Assembly (NCBI GenBank): GCA_937951485.1
Contig: CALEDJ010000005.1
Coordinates: 62,001 to 126,000, forward strand
DNA: 64,000 nucleotides
Source of the DNA: an uncultured bacterium
Lineage (GTDB): Bacteria; Hydrogenedentota; Hydrogenedentia; Hydrogenedentales; CAILVY01
Reading direction: 5' to 3'
Shown here: positions 17,022-25,078 of the stretch, one piece after another
Position numbering within the stretch: position 1 is the stretch's first letter
How the letters are laid out: each line of letters starts with the position of its first letter
The notes under the pieces: model-generated
Database searches by the model: none
The model's input: the letters and a program-made list of their open reading frames with translations, nothing else
Told to the model about the DNA's origin: nothing
Program-made: the position numbers and the translations under genes

Positions 17022-18332
17022 CTATGTCTTGCCGAGGTTCCGGACGACGTCGCAGACAACGCTGAGCATTGCCGGATTCATTCCCAGCAATTTCAGCAGC
17101 GGTTCGCTTTCCGCCTGGACGTCCCCAAGGGTTTGTTTGCCCCGGCAAACCCGGTACAGAATATTCGAGAGTTGCACGGTCGCGATCTGGGGTTGTGTGT
17201 TTTCCGCATAGTCCAGATCGTGGTGGTACCGAATCACTTCGCAGATGTCGCGCGGCAATCCCAGATGCTGGGCATACAAGAATCCGGCTTCCGGATGCGA
17301 TTCGCCAACCGCGGCGAGTTCTTCCGCGATCAGGGCATAGGCTTCAAGATTCTGATCCACCTCCGCATAACCGGCCCCGACCACGTGTGCAAGCACGAGT
17401 CGGCCAATGTCATGCAACAGGCCCATCGTGTACATCTCGCCCGTCTTCTGAATCCCCCGCGCCTTGCTCAACACCGTTGCGCAATTCGCGCAGAAAATGG
17501 AATAGTCCCAGAACCACGTGTGATCGAATTCCGGCGCTTTCGCAAGCAATTCCTTGATGGAAAACGCCATCACCAGGCCGTATGTCTCCCGCAATCCCAA
17601 CAGCGCCACCGCCAGTTCCACCGACTTGACCGGATGCGAAAACGCAAAGGCCGCGGAATTTGCCAGGCTCAACAATTTTGCGGCAATCGCCGGATCACGT
17701 CGGATGACCGCCGCCACTTCATTGACCTCAATATCCGGGTTTTCAAGCAACTCGCCTATGCGCCGCACGGAATCGGGCAATGCGGGCAAACGCTCTATCT
17801 TCCGCGCCAATTCGCCCACGCGCTTTCCCAGCGAAGCCGTGTCCCAGACATCCTCGTCGCCTCCGGAGACCGCGGTCTCCGACGGATCCGGTTGTTCGGG
17901 CGCGGGGTAAAAACGCCCCAACGCCGCACGGATGTCTTCCATAGAGCAAAGCACCGGCTTGACGCGCAATCCCGTCGTTTCGGACAGCGCTCGAATGGTC
18001 TCCGTGTCCAAAGGCACGGCCATACCCACTGTCAACTGATTGCCCAGGCGATCCAATGGAAACACGTCATGCCCGCGCGCAAAATCGCCCGGCACCAACT
18101 TCAGCAGTTCCCGATTCACCTGGTAATGCGCCAGGTCAATGCATGCAAAGCCGCGACGTCTGGCCAGCCAATGATGGATGGTTCTCCAGTCCAAAAGTCC
18201 TTGAGATACCAGGATGGTGCACAATCGTCCCCCTTCCGCCTGCTGCTGTTCCAAAGCCGCCTGCAATTGTCCGGAAGAGATAAAACCATCCGCTACAAGC
18301 AATTCCCCGATCAATGGCCTCTGCTTCGTCAT
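17022..18332 (-). CDS. HDOD-domain signalling protein with GspE/PilB N-terminal domain
   Basis: 436 residues from the ATG at 18332, with GAGGGGG upstream. Residues 5-130 match the MshEN/GspE N-terminal domain (IGELLVADGFISSGQLQAAL, TILVSQGLLDWRTIHHWLA), which in some proteins binds c-di-GMP. Residues 160-400 are an HDOD domain: LPALPDSVRRIGELLENPDI, VIRRDPAIAAKLLSLANSA and TMGLLHDIGRLVLAHV. HDOD proteins act as non-enzymatic output modules in motility and stress signalling. The GspE domain suggests a link to type IV pilus or c-di-GMP control. A longer upstream frame to 18761 has no domain support and crosses the likely promoter. Convergent with the FAD oxidoreductase gene, 6 bp away. Confidence 0.8.
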   Translation of the reverse strand: MTKQRPLIGELLVADGFISSGQLQAALEQQQAEGGRLCTILVSQGLLDWRTIHHWLARRRGFACIDLAHYQVNRELLKLVPGDFARGHDVFPLDRLGNQLTVGMAVPLDTETIRALSETTGLRVKPVLCSMEDIRAALGRFYPAPEQPDPSETAVSGGDEDVWDTASLGKRVGELARKIERLPALPDSVRRIGELLENPDIEVNEVAAVIRRDPAIAAKLLSLANSAAFAFSHPVKSVELAVALLGLRETYGLVMAFSIKELLAKAPEFDHTWFWDYSIFCANCATVLSKARGIQKTGEMYTMGLLHDIGRLVLAHVVGAGYAEVDQNLEAYALIAEELAAVGESHPEAGFLYAQHLGLPRDICEVIRYHHDLDYAENTQPQIATVQLSNILYRVCRGKQTLGDVQAESEPLLKLLGMNPAMLSVVCDVVRNLGKT

Positions 18333-19062
18333 TTTTATGGCCCCCTCTGATCCCCAGTTTTTGGCAATTATACACAATTGCGCACCAAAAGACGACGTCA
18401 TGGACTGAACAATGTCGGAAAGACAGAATCCATTGCCGGAGGACAGTACCGGAACATTGAAAACCAGTAACGGACTGCCCCAGACTCGCCGTCCGTTGGC
18501 AGAAAGAATGGCTTTGTCCCGACGGATTAAGAAACTCCTGGGAAATTGAAGGTTGCATATCATCAACTGATCCGTGGCCGGCCAGTGCATTTTCAGACCA
18601 CATTGGTTCATGGCCTCCTTCTGAAATCCTGTTTTCTTGGAAATGCGTCTTTTGGAGATAACCTCCATGATCCACCGAAGTTTTCCACAACTTGTCCACA
18701 AGGGTCCATGAATTCTATTGCAATGGCGTTCTATGATGGGTAGTCTGTCATAAATTACCAAGATACAGTGGGTTATAGAAATTCCGGTGCGACCTTCACA
18801 AAGGACTGCTGGGAATAAACGCCTTCAACTTCTCCCAGTATTCCACCGGCAATTTTTTCCGCTGTGGACATCAGGACGGCAGGAAACTGCTTCCGCAAAA
18901 TGAAACGAAAATGCTCAGGATCTCAACCGGTATGGTTTAAGTGCCGACGCGAAAAAGATCTAATGATCTGCTAACACAGTTCCAACACCTATTATAGGAT
19001 CAATGATTACGGGCGAACGCGCTGGGGGAAAATGATCCTCGCACAATCAAAAAGATAATCTC
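18333..19062. other. Divergent intergenic region with no gene seen
   Basis: About 730 bp, more AT-rich than the flanks. It holds a -10 hexamer for the HDOD gene (TATAAT on the minus strand, 18372-18367) with no good -35, and the palindrome CCTATTATAGG near 18991. Two motifs one mismatch from a DnaA box lie at 18681-18689 and 18692-18700. No ORF with a credible start or domain was found. Confidence 0.6.
18367..18372 (-). promoter_or_regulatory. -10 element for HDOD gene
   Basis: Minus-strand TATAAT lies 34 nt before the ATG at 18332. The -35 region at 17-18 nt is poor. Agreement with the chosen start is the main support. Confidence 0.35.
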
Positions 19063-19091
19063 TTGACAATCAACAGCGCGCGGGATACGCT
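19063..19091 (+). promoter_or_regulatory. Promoter of rsmD
   Basis: TTGACA (19063-19068), a 17-nt spacer, then TACGCT (19086-19091). The expected start near 19098 lies downstream of the in-frame GTG at 19092, which argues for the GTG at 19119 as the true rsmD start. The same TTGAC-N17-TACGCT pattern precedes nrdR. Confidence 0.6.
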
Positions 19092-19118
19092 GTGGCAAGG
19101 AAAATGAGGAGGGTATCG

Positions 19119-19658
19119 GTGCGAATCATTGCGGGACAAGCCAAGGGAAGACGCCTCCTCAGCCCGCCTGCCGATTGGCCCATCCGTCCCACGCTGGACC
19201 GCATCCGGGAATCGCTATTCAACATAGTAACGCCCCGGCTGGAGGGGGCGCGTTTCCTGGACTGTTTCGCGGGCACCGGCGCAAACGGCATCGAGGCGCT
19301 GAGTCGGGGCGCATCGCAGGCGGTCTTTGTGGATTCTGACGCACGCGCGCTGCGTCTGGTCCGTGAGAACCTGACGCATACGGGTCTGGCTGGGGGGGGT
19401 ATGTGTTTTAAACTGACTCTGCCGCAGGACTTGGGAAGGATACCGGGACGTTTTGACATCATTTTCGCGGACCCGCCCTATGAGTTCGCCGAATATGAGG
19501 CGCTGTTATATGGGATTCAGGAATGCGGACTACTCGCCGATCAGGGATGGGTTGTGCTGGAACATCATCGGCGACACGCAATCCCAGCGCATTGCGGGGG
19601 ATTGTCCCGGCATCGGCAGTCCCGCTATGGCGAAAAACGCCTTTCTTTTTATGCTTGA
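19119..19658 (+). CDS. rsmD: 16S rRNA (guanine966-N2)-methyltransferase RsmD
   Basis: 179 residues from a GTG 6 nt after AGGAGG, giving the classic opening (V/M)RIIAGQAKGRRL. SAM-binding fold: FLDCFAGTGANGIEALSRGA. Catalytic motif DPPY in FADPPYEFAEYEALL. The ending RYGEKRLSFY is typical of the family. The enzyme methylates G966 of 16S rRNA in assembled 30S subunits. Length matches the usual 180-190 residues. nrdR follows 97 bp downstream with its own promoter. Confidence 0.93.
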   Translation: MRIIAGQAKGRRLLSPPADWPIRPTLDRIRESLFNIVTPRLEGARFLDCFAGTGANGIEALSRGASQAVFVDSDARALRLVRENLTHTGLAGGGMCFKLTLPQDLGRIPGRFDIIFADPPYEFAEYEALLYGIQECGLLADQGWVVLEHHRRHAIPAHCGGLSRHRQSRYGEKRLSFYA

Positions 19659-19683
19659 CGCCGCATATTGTATGTGCTACGCT
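19655..19683 (+). promoter_or_regulatory. Promoter of nrdR
   Basis: TTGACG (19655-19660), a 17-nt spacer, TACGCT (19678-19683). It overlaps the end of rsmD. Predicted leader about 65 nt. Layout is identical to the rsmD promoter. Confidence 0.55.
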
Positions 19684-19755
19684 GGTTATGGCACAATATG
19701 TTGACGAAGATGGGTCCGGGTACCGGCAACTGCGGCATAAGGATAGAGTGATACC

Positions 19756-20205
19756 ATGCGGTGTCCGTTCTGCAATCACACCGACGGCAAAGTGGTGGAT
19801 TCCCGCGCTTCCAAGGAAGGCGATTCCATCCGGCGTCGCCGCGAATGTTTGAAGTGCGGTCGGCGATTCACCACCTATGAGCGGATCGAAGAAGTTGCCC
19901 AGATGGTGATCAAGAAAGACGGGCGGCGCGAAAACTTCGACCGGTGGAAAATCAAAAGCGGCATTTTGAAGGCGGTAGAGAAGCGGCCGGTGGGACTGGA
20001 GCAGGTGGATGCGCTCATTGACGAGGTGGAGCGGGAACTTTTCAACTCGACTGAACACGAGGTGACGACCAAGGCCATCGGCGAGGCGGTGATGAACAAG
20101 TTGAAGCAGTTGGACGAAGTGGCTTATGTTCGCTTTGCCTCGGTGTACCGACAATTCAAGGATTTGAATGAGTTCATGAGCGAACTCAAGACCATGCTCA
20201 CCTGA
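19756..20205 (+). CDS. nrdR: Transcriptional repressor NrdR
   Basis: 149 residues. The zinc ribbon uses Cys3, Cys6, Cys31 and Cys34 (MRCPFC...CLKC), followed by [17 protein letters not shown] and an ATP-cone ([20 protein letters not shown] to [17 protein letters not shown]). NrdR senses ATP/dATP through the cone and represses ribonucleotide reductase genes at NrdR boxes. No nrd gene is in the window. Full length and intact. Confidence 0.96.
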   Translation: MRCPFCNHTDGKVVDSRASKEGDSIRRRRECLKCGRRFTTYERIEEVAQMVIKKDGRRENFDRWKIKSGILKAVEKRPVGLEQVDALIDEVERELFNSTEHEVTTKAIGEAVMNKLKQLDEVAYVRFASVYRQFKDLNEFMSELKTMLT

Positions 20206-20412
20206 ACGTTTGCCGCTTTTTCAGGGCGTTGGTTATCGCAGCACATGCAATGCAGGCGCATCCCGATGGGATTCCAGGGAAATCCCGGCGGGAGAGGGCG
20301 TATGGTCCGTAGCGACTTGGACGGTCCATAAGGGTGCCGCACATCGCGTCCAACCACCGCGCCGGAGGCCGCCGTCTTCTTGAACACGGGAAACAGATCA
20401 GGAATGCCTTCC

Positions 20413-22047
20413 ATGCCATCAGCCACATCGTTGGACTCGGCCTTATCGGCGTGGCGGGCGGCGCTGGGGGAAGGGGGGGTGACATCGGAGGGGGCGGTGT
20501 TGGACCGCTACGCCCGCACCACGCAACCGGAAGGGGCGCGCCCGGCCTGTGTCGTCTATCCGAAATCCACCGGCGACGTGCGCGCGGCGCTGGCCATTGC
20601 AGCGGAACACGGCATTGTGGCGTATCCCATCTCGCGCGGACGCAACTGGGGCTACGGCGACGCCTGCGCACCGATGTCCGGCGCGGCGATATTCGACCTG
20701 TCCGGCATGAACCGCATCATCGAGGTTAACCCGGAACTGGGCTATGTAGTGGTTGAGCCGGGGGTGACGCAAGCGCAGTTGTATGCGCGGGTGCGCGAGG
20801 AAGCGCCGGGCTACTGGCTGGACTGCACGGGCGCGGGCGAAGACGCGAGCGTGCTGGGCAATGTAATCGAACGCGGCTTCGGGCATACGCCTTATGGAGA
20901 CCACGTCCGCACGCTCTGCGGCATGGAAATCGTACTCGCCGACGGCGAGGTGCTGCGCACCGGCTTCTGCCACTACGGCGGCGCGCGCGCGGCGCACGTA
21001 TATCCTTACGGCGTGGGACCCATCCTCGACGGGTTGTTCACCCAATCGAATTACGGCATCGTCACGCGAATCGGTCTGTGGCTCTATCCCAGACCGGAGG
21101 CGTTCCGGTTTTTCTTCGTGCGCGTGGAACGCGAGGATGCGCTGGGCGCGCTGGTTGACGCGCTGCGCCCGCTCCGCATGCGCGGCATCCTCAACAGCGC
21201 GGTGCATATCGGCAACGACCTGCGGATCATCAGCAGCCTCCGCCGCTATCCCTGGGAGACGACCGGCGGCGCCGCGCCGCTGACGCCGGAACTGCGGGCG
21301 CGGCTGCGCCGCGAACACGGCGTGGGCGTGTGGAATGTGTCCGGATCGCTGGCGGGCACGGCGGGGCACGTGCGCGCGGCGGCGCGCGCCCTGCGCCGGG
21401 CCGTGCGGCCCGTGGGACGCATCGCGTTCGTGGATGACCGCAAGATCGCGCTGGCGCACCGCGCAGTGTCGGTGCTGGGACGGTTCGGATTGGGCGGCAG
21501 GCTGGCGCGTCAATTGGAGGCATTGATTCCCAACTACGGCCTGCTCAAGGGTATTCCGACCGACGCGCCGGTCATCGGCGCGCAGTGGCGGCTGCGCGCG
21601 CCGGCGCCGGGAGCCGCCTGCGATCCGCGCGACGCCGGCTGCGGACTGCTGTGGATTTCGCCCGTGCTCCCGCTGCGCGGGCGCGACGCAGAGGACCTGG
21701 TCGCGATGACCGCGCCCCTCTTTGCGAAGCATGGCTTCGATTTTCTCGCCACCTTCACCATGCTCAACGAACGGTCCATGGTGGCGATTCTGAATGTGGC
21801 GTTCGACAAGGCCGTGGCGGAGGAAACGCGCGCCGCCGCGGACTGCTATCATGCAGTCATGGGCGCCCTGCGCAGCGGCGGCTTTGTTCCGTACCGCCTC
21901 AGTGTCTATGGCATGAGGGAGTGGGTGGACCGGGAGGATGTGTTCTGGCGGACGGCGGGCCGGATCAAGCGCGCGCTTGACCCCCGCGATATCATTGCGC
22001 GGGGAAGATATGTGCCGCCGCTCGATGCCGGCATGGACAGCGAATAG
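20413..22047 (+). CDS. FAD-binding oxidase/dehydrogenase of the vanillyl-alcohol oxidase/4-cresol dehydrogenase type
   Basis: 544 residues from the ATG at 20413 (AGGA 9 nt upstream); an ATG at 20404 is the alternative. Residues 45-230 form the PCMH-type FAD domain, with PISRGRNWGYGDACAPMSGA, VVVEPGVTQAQLYARV and YGDHVRTLCGMEIVLADG. The C-terminal half fits the VAO cap domain, ending in the characteristic RIKRALDPRDIIARGRYVP. Relatives oxidise para-substituted phenols such as vanillyl alcohol, eugenol or p-cresol. No partner cytochrome gene is adjacent, which favours an oxidase or an unlinked electron acceptor. The substrate is not predictable. Convergent with asnB, 12 bp away. Confidence 0.8.
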   Translation: MPSATSLDSALSAWRAALGEGGVTSEGAVLDRYARTTQPEGARPACVVYPKSTGDVRAALAIAAEHGIVAYPISRGRNWGYGDACAPMSGAAIFDLSGMNRIIEVNPELGYVVVEPGVTQAQLYARVREEAPGYWLDCTGAGEDASVLGNVIERGFGHTPYGDHVRTLCGMEIVLADGEVLRTGFCHYGGARAAHVYPYGVGPILDGLFTQSNYGIVTRIGLWLYPRPEAFRFFFVRVEREDALGALVDALRPLRMRGILNSAVHIGNDLRIISSLRRYPWETTGGAAPLTPELRARLRREHGVGVWNVSGSLAGTAGHVRAAARALRRAVRPVGRIAFVDDRKIALAHRAVSVLGRFGLGGRLARQLEALIPNYGLLKGIPTDAPVIGAQWRLRAPAPGAACDPRDAGCGLLWISPVLPLRGRDAEDLVAMTAPLFAKHGFDFLATFTMLNERSMVAILNVAFDKAVAEETRAAADCYHAVMGALRSGGFVPYRLSVYGMREWVDREDVFWRTAGRIKRALDPRDIIARGRYVPPLDAGMDSE

Positions 22048-22059
22048 AACGGAGAACCG

Positions 22060-23928
22060 CTACTCCAAGTATTGCCTGCGCCATTCCTCGAACACGAGGA
22101 TCGCCCAAAGGTGCCATGTGAAGTCCCGTCGCCCGGCGCGGTGCTCCAAAATCATTTCTTGAATGGGTTCCGGCCGAAAAAAGCCGCTCTTGCGGACCTG
22201 CTCAGGCGACAAATATGCATCTATGATCGGCCGCAGATGGGTGTTGAGCCACAACCCCATCGGGGGATTGAACCCCCTTTTCCGGCGCCGCAAAACATTA
22301 TCCGGGAGACGGCCCGCCATGGCGCGCCGCAGCAATTTCTTGGAATGCAGCACCCCAATCTTATGATCCGACGGGATACGTGCAAGCAGGTTGATGAGAC
22401 GGACATCGGCAAGCGGAACCCGTGTCTCAAGCGCGTGGGCCATGCTCATGCGATCGCCGTATTGCAGGACGTTGTTCGGCAGGAATGAATGCAAGTCAAT
22501 ATACATGGCGCGCGCAACGGGATTGTCGGTTTCCGCTTCCCGCGCCAACCGATGAATCAGTGCGAGCGGGTCATACTCGCCGACGGCATGCCGGGTTTCC
22601 GGCGTATAGATTTGGCGTCGTTGTTCCCGTGAGTAATAACTGATCCAGGCTGCATACATGTCCACCGGGTCGAGCAGTGTCCCGGCAGAAAACTCGCGAA
22701 GCCGGCGCAACGCATGGAAGCCCCGCGTGCTTTCGGGCAGGAACTGGATCATGGGGTCGATTGCCCAGCGCCGCATGAACGCAGGTATGCGCCGGTACCA
22801 TTCCGCCATGGCCGCCCCCGCATACCGGGGGTAGCCGCCGAAATTTTCATCGCCGCCATCGCCGGACAAAACAACGGTGACATGCCTGCGGACCATTTCG
22901 CAGATGAGATACGCAAGTAAGGCGGTGGGATTCCCGAACGGTTCGTCGAAGTGCCGCACGATAACCGGGAGCAATTGCGCGGCATCGGCCTCAACGGTCA
23001 GTTCCCGGTGTGTTGTTCCCAGGCGCTGCGCCAGTTCCCGGGCCTCGTTCGTTTCATCGTACAAGCGCCCTTCGGGTCCAAACCCGACGGTGAATGTGTT
23101 CACGCCGGCATGGGTGTGCCGTAACATGTGCTGGACGATGGTGGCCGAGTCAAGCCCGCCGCTCAGGAATGCGCCAAGCGGCACATCGGCGATCATGTAT
23201 TTTTCAATAACATCGTCGAGGCATGCCAGTACCTCCCCGATCCAATCCTGTACCGACGCGGTTTCCTCGTGGAACCGGACCCGCCAGTAGCGGCGCTCGG
23301 CCCACGCGCCGTCACGCCAGACGGCCAAGGTGCCGGGGGGCAACTGCCGCACTTGTTTGAAAATCGTGCGCGGCGGCGCCGTGTACAGAAAAGCCAGGTA
23401 CTCATCGAGCGCCTCGAAATCCAGTGTGCGCGAAATGCCCGGCGCCGGCAATACGGCCTTGATTTCCGAACCGAAGTACAGCGCTTCCCCCAGGCGCGCA
23501 TAGTACAGCGGCTTCACGCCCACCGGATCGCGCGCGAGCAGCAGGGTGTGCGATCGTGCGTCCCACAAGGCAAAAGCGAACATTCCCTGCAACCGTTCCA
23601 CACACGCTTCCCCGTATTTCTCGTAGGCGGCAAGGATGACTTCCGTGTCGGATTTTGTACGGAAAACGGCCCCAAGACCTTCCAGTTCGCGGCGCAATTC
23701 CCTGAAGTTGTATATCTCGCCGTTGAAGACAATCCAGACATCGCCTGCGGCGTTGGACATCGGCTGATGGCCGGTACTGTGGTCAATGATGCTGAGGCGG
23801 CGATGGCCGAGCGATACCCGCGCATCGTTGTAGAAGCCCTCGTCGTCGGGTCCCCGGTGCGCGAGGGTGCGCGTCATCGTTTTGGTCAGCGCCGGGTCGG
23901 GGTGTCCAGCGATACCGGCAATTCCGCA
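22060..23928 (-). CDS. asnB: Asparagine synthetase (glutamine-hydrolysing)
   Basis: 622 residues from the ATG at 23928, which places the nucleophile Cys at position 2 (MCGIAGIAG); 10 extra residues in a longer frame would block it. Residues 2-210 are the class II glutaminase (NGEIYNFRELRREL, FAFALWDARSHTLL). Residues 240-600 are the ATP-dependent synthetase (PLGAFLSGGLDSATIVQHML is the PP-loop, VVLSGDGGDENFGGYPRY the aspartate site). It is the third gene of an operon with a glycosyltransferase 7 bp upstream. That AsnB subgroup often sits in polysaccharide loci, where it may amidate sugar acids or peptides rather than make free asparagine. Confidence 0.92.
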   Translation of the reverse strand, partial: CGIAGIAGHPDPALTKTMTRTLAHRGPDDEGFYNDARVSLGHRRLSIIDHSTGHQPMSNAAGDVWIVFNGEIYNFRELRRELEGLGAVFRTKSDTEVILAAYEKYGEACVERLQGMFAFALWDARSHTLLLARDPVGVKPLYYARLGEALYFGSEIKAVLPAPGISRTLDFEALDEYLAFLYTAPPRTIFKQVRQLPPGTLAVWRDGAWAERRYWRVRFHEETASVQDWIGEVLACLDDVIEKYMIADVPLGAFLSGGLDSATIVQHMLRHTHAGVNTFTVGFGPEGRLYDETNEARELAQRLGTTHRELTVEADAAQLLPVIVRHFDEPFGNPTALLAYLICEMVRRHVTVVLSGDGGDENFGGYPRYAGAAMAEWYRRIPAFMRRWAIDPMIQFLPESTRGFHALRRLREFSAGTLLDPVDMYAAWISYYSREQRRQIYTPETRHAVGEYDPLALIHRLAREAETDNPVARAMYIDLHSFLPNNVLQYGDRMSMAHALETRVPLADVRLINLLARIPSDHKIGVLHSKKLLRRAMAGRLPDNVLRRRKRGFNPPMGLWLNTHLRPIIDAYLSPEQVRKSGFFRPEPIQEMILEHRAGRRDFTWHLWAILVFEEWRRQYLE

Positions 23929-23935
23929 CATGCGC

Positions 23936-25078
23936 CTACTTCCGTTCCAGGGCGGCAACGGCGGCCAAGAGCCGTTGCTCGTCTTGCTGCCAGTTGTATT
24001 TCCGTTCCACGGCCATGCGGCCGTTTCTCCCCATCTGCGCCGCTGCCTCCGGGTGGGTCAACAAATACAGTACGGCGTTCGCGATGGCCCGGGGGTCGGT
24101 GACATCCACCAGGATCCCGCAATCACTTTCTTTGACAATGCGCGCCACTTCCACGGCGAAAGCGGGCGCTACCACGGGCCGCTGTTCGCGCATATAGTCG
24201 AACAGTTTATGCGGCATTGCCAAGGTATGATTCAACAGGCCGGGCTGGAACAGAATCAGGCCCACCTGCGCCGCGGCGATGTACGCGGGGACCGCGTCAA
24301 ACGCCACCGCGCCCAGCAATCGCAAATGATTCTCCAGGCCGCTGTCCCGAATGGCATTGCGATAGGCGGTTTCGCTGCCGTAAACATACTCGCCGAGCAC
24401 GATGCACTGGATGTCCGGGATCCTGCGGACAAGAATTTTCATGGCGTCAAGCAACTGGTATGCGCCGCGCACATCGCCGAAAAGCCCTTGATGAATAATG
24501 GTCGGCCGGTTTCCGAATTGCTCGCGCAACCATTCCGGTATTTCCTGGCACGCCGGCTGCAGATGATTGGTGTTGATTACCGTGACGCGTGGTGTTTTCA
24601 GACCCCGCCACGGCGTCTCGAAACTCTCGCGGGTCAGAATGATGAGGTCCGTGTGGCGCGCGAACAACCGCATGAAGCGAACGGTCGCTTTTTCAATGCT
24701 CCCTTGCAGGGAAAGCGGGAAGAACTTGGCGAATTCCGTGGGGACGTGCTCGTGCATGTCAAAGACCACCTTGCCGCCGCGCAACGACTTCACCAGCAGG
24801 GCCGCCACCCAGGATTCCGGTTCCGGGGCCAGATACACTTGGGCGCGTTCCCTGCGCGCGAGCCGGACCAGGCGCGCCACAGACACCAGTCGGCGCAGCA
24901 ACGACCGCGCGGGGGGAATGGTTACCAGGCGAATGCCATGTTCACCGGATACCGGCGGCCCGGCGTGCGGGCATATGGAAACAACCTCATGACCAGCGGC
25001 AGCCAGGCTGCGACCGACCTTATGAAACACGCGCTTGTCGAAAGGCCCGTGCAACACACTGAGGATACAAATCTTCAT
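23936..25078 (-). CDS. Glycosyltransferase, GT4/GT1 fold
   Basis: 380 residues from the ATG at 25078, which overlaps the stop of the upstream oxidoreductase (ATGA). GT-B fold: the N-terminal domain starts MKICILSVLHGPFDKRVFHK, and the C-terminal donor domain has IIHQGLFGDVRGAYQLLDAM, FDAVPAYIAAAQVGLILFQP and AMPHKLFDYMREQRPVVAPA. The last segment carries the conserved acidic donor-binding region. A cytosolic enzyme adding a sugar from a nucleotide donor to a lipid-linked glycan is likely. Donor and acceptor are unknown. Lies between a bi-domain oxidoreductase and asnB in one operon, a common capsule or O-antigen layout. Confidence 0.85.
   Translation of the reverse strand: MKICILSVLHGPFDKRVFHKVGRSLAAAGHEVVSICPHAGPPVSGEHGIRLVTIPPARSLLRRLVSVARLVRLARRERAQVYLAPEPESWVAALLVKSLRGGKVVFDMHEHVPTEFAKFFPLSLQGSIEKATVRFMRLFARHTDLIILTRESFETPWRGLKTPRVTVINTNHLQPACQEIPEWLREQFGNRPTIIHQGLFGDVRGAYQLLDAMKILVRRIPDIQCIVLGEYVYGSETAYRNAIRDSGLENHLRLLGAVAFDAVPAYIAAAQVGLILFQPGLLNHTLAMPHKLFDYMREQRPVVAPAFAVEVARIVKESDCGILVDVTDPRAIANAVLYLLTHPEAAAQMGRNGRMAVERKYNWQQDEQRLLAAVAALERK

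Noticed and set aside
18681-18700. Two near DnaA boxes (TTTTCCACA, TTGTCCACA)
   Set aside because: Only two sites, each with a mismatch, and no dnaA, dnaN, rpmH or AT-rich unwinding array nearby. A replication origin is not supported.
18333-18761. N-terminal extension of the HDOD protein
   Set aside because: It contains the likely -10 element, has no domain similarity and lacks a ribosome site, while the ATG at 18332 has one.
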